A stretch of 6,045 nucleotides of DNA from an uncultured Eubacteriales bacterium (GTDB lineage Bacteria > Bacillota > Clostridia > Peptostreptococcales > Anaerovoracaceae), in the NCBI GenBank assembly GCA_902796875.1, contig CADBQT010000220.1, positions 1 to 6,045 on the forward strand, read 5' to 3'. Every line of letters starts with the position of its first letter. The first letter of the stretch is position 1. Positions 4,955 to 6,045 of this stretch are shown one piece after another. The notes beneath the pieces are model-generated. The model saw nothing but the letters and a program-made list of their open reading frames with translations, did not search any database and was not told the DNA's origin. A program made the position numbers and the translations under genes.

Positions 4955-6045
4955 GAGTAGTCGTCGGACAGGGAAGCTGCGGTGTTGCCACCGGAGCGAA
5001 GAAGACCGCGGCGGAATTTGAAAAGCAGATCGCGGAAAAAGGCCTTCCCATCGATGTTACCGTAACAGGATGCGTAGGCACTTGCTATCTGGAGCCCATC
5101 GTCGATGTCTATGAGGACGACGGGGAGCTGACCAGATACGTGAAAGTCCAGCCGGAGAACGTCAGCCGGATCGTCGACGAACACCTGGCGGGCGGAAACA
5201 AAGTCGAAGACCAGGCCATAGAGGATGTGGACAAGGAATTCGTGACCCGTCAGGAACGGATCGTTCTGAGAAACTGCGGCGTCATCAATCCGGAAAACAT
5301 CGACGAATACGTGGCCACCGGCGGATACAAAGCCATCGAGAAGGTGCTGACCTCCATGAGTCAGGACGATGTCATCGAAGAACTCAAGGCATCCGGACTG
5401 AGAGGAAGAGGCGGCGCCGGATTCCCCACCTGGTTCAAGTGGGATGCGGCCAAGAAGAGCCCGGGAAATGAGAAGTATCTGGTCTGCAACGCGGACGAGG
5501 GCGACCCGGGAGCATTCATGGACCGTTCCGTCCTGGAGGGAGACCCCCATTCTCTGCTGGAAGGCATGATCATCGGCGGATACGCCATGGGTGCATGCGA
5601 AGGCATCATCTACTGCCGTGCCGAGTATCCTCTGGCCATCAAGCGTCTGGAGATCGCCATGGAACAGGCGAGAGAAAAGGGATTTCTGGGCAAGAACATT
5701 TTCGACAGCGGATTTGATTTCGACATTCGGATCAAAGCCGGAGCCGGTGCCTTTGTATGCGGCGAGGAAACGGCCCTCATCGCGTCTCTCGAGGGAGAGC
5801 GGGGCATGCCCAGACTGAAGCCGCCTTTCCCGGCAGCCAAGGGCTACTGGCAGAAACCGACGGATATCAACAACGTAGAGACCCTGGCCAACGTGCCCTG
5901 GATCATCTATAACGGCGGAGCGGCCTTCGCCAGCTACGGCACGGAGAAGTCTCCGGGCACCAAGGTCTTCGCTCTGGCGGGCAAGATCAAGAAGGGCGGA
6001 CTGGTGGAAGTGCCCATGGGCATGACCATCCGCGACGTCATCTTC
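4951..6045 (+). CDS. NuoF/HydB-like NADH-binding flavoprotein subunit (partial, right edge)
   Basis: The first 365 residues of a protein expected to be about 600 long. This family binds FMN and NAD(H) and passes electrons through iron-sulfur clusters; in bifurcating hydrogenases (HydB) it exchanges electrons with NADH. An N-terminal thioredoxin-like [2Fe-2S] domain (1-80) has Cys10, Cys41 and Cys45; the usual fourth cysteine would fall at residue 5, which is Val. A linker with RNCGVINPE (107-115) is followed by the flavin/NADH domain: GRGGAGFPTWFKW (152-164), CNADEGDPGAFMDR (179-192), AGAGAFVCGEETALI (263-277) and the segment around 285-310 ending in INNVETLANVP. In the NADH loop, Trp161 sits where GFPTG-type sequences have glycine. 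The C-terminal [4Fe-4S] motif and any ferredoxin extension lie beyond the edge. The start is set by the GGAGGTGA site and the ATGA overlap. Which catalytic subunit follows is unknown. Confidence 0.93.
   Translation, partial: MRVVVGQGSCGVATGAKKTAAEFEKQIAEKGLPIDVTVTGCVGTCYLEPIVDVYEDDGELTRYVKVQPENVSRIVDEHLAGGNKVEDQAIEDVDKEFVTRQERIVLRNCGVINPENIDEYVATGGYKAIEKVLTSMSQDDVIEELKASGLRGRGGAGFPTWFKWDAAKKSPGNEKYLVCNADEGDPGAFMDRSVLEGDPHSLLEGMIIGGYAMGACEGIIYCRAEYPLAIKRLEIAMEQAREKGFLGKNIFDSGFDFDIRIKAGAGAFVCGEETALIASLEGERGMPRLKPPFPAAKGYWQKPTDINNVETLANVPWIIYNGGAAFASYGTEKSPGTKVFALAGKIKKGGLVEVPMGMTIRDVIF

Noticed and set aside
4879..5550. 223-codon minus-strand open frame opposite the nuoE/nuoF-like genes
   Set aside because: Antisense shadow; the plus strand carries intact cofactor-binding motifs throughout.
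1..6045. CRISPR array, insertion sequence, tRNA or phage remnant
   Set aside because: I saw no regularly spaced repeats, transposase frames, terminal inverted repeats or cloverleaf sequences; almost all of the window is accounted for by coding sequence.

Overview
The window looks like chromosomal DNA from a fairly GC-rich, anaerobic member of the Bacillota (class Clostridia). Three things suggest this: the Gram-positive type ComEC; a HydC/NuoE-HydB/NuoF pair of the fermentative hydrogenase/formate dehydrogenase kind; and strong GGAGG ribosome binding sites with sigma-A promoters. All three intergenic or gap promoters carry an extended -10 (TGN before the hexamer). The assignment to class Clostridia is inference; no rRNA or other lineage marker is present.

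Layout, left to right. (1) Positions 1-430, minus strand: the N-terminal 143 residues of an unrecognised, extremely acidic protein that starts at TTG and runs off the left edge. (2) Positions 431-672: a divergent intergenic region of 242 bases. It holds a leftward extended -10 promoter with a hairpin in its leader, and a rightward near-consensus promoter for comEC. (3) Positions 673-3132: complete comEC, the DNA-uptake channel with a metallo-beta-lactamase-like domain. (4) Positions 3171-4283: complete holA, the clamp-loader delta subunit of DNA polymerase III. A near-perfect promoter sits in the 38-base gap before it, so close to the ATG that the mRNA may be leaderless. (5) Positions 4284-4423: a short AT-rich region with a weak possible terminator and a promoter for the redox genes. 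(6) Positions 4424-4954 and 4951-6045: a NuoE/HydC-like and a NuoF/HydB-like subunit, overlapping by ATGA. The second is cut by the right edge.

Function. comEC and holA are adjacent in many Bacillota and form a DNA uptake/replication block. The last two genes begin a separate operon for a soluble NAD(H)-linked iron-sulfur/flavin module. Its catalytic partner, probably an [FeFe] hydrogenase or a formate dehydrogenase, would lie just past the right edge, so the complex cannot be named. The redox genes avoid the GGG glycine codons common in comEC, which fits higher expression.

No mobile element, CRISPR array, tRNA, rRNA or clearly new multi-gene system is visible. The most unusual items are the acidic TTG-start protein, the apparently leaderless start of holA, and the variant cysteine and glycine positions in the redox subunits.
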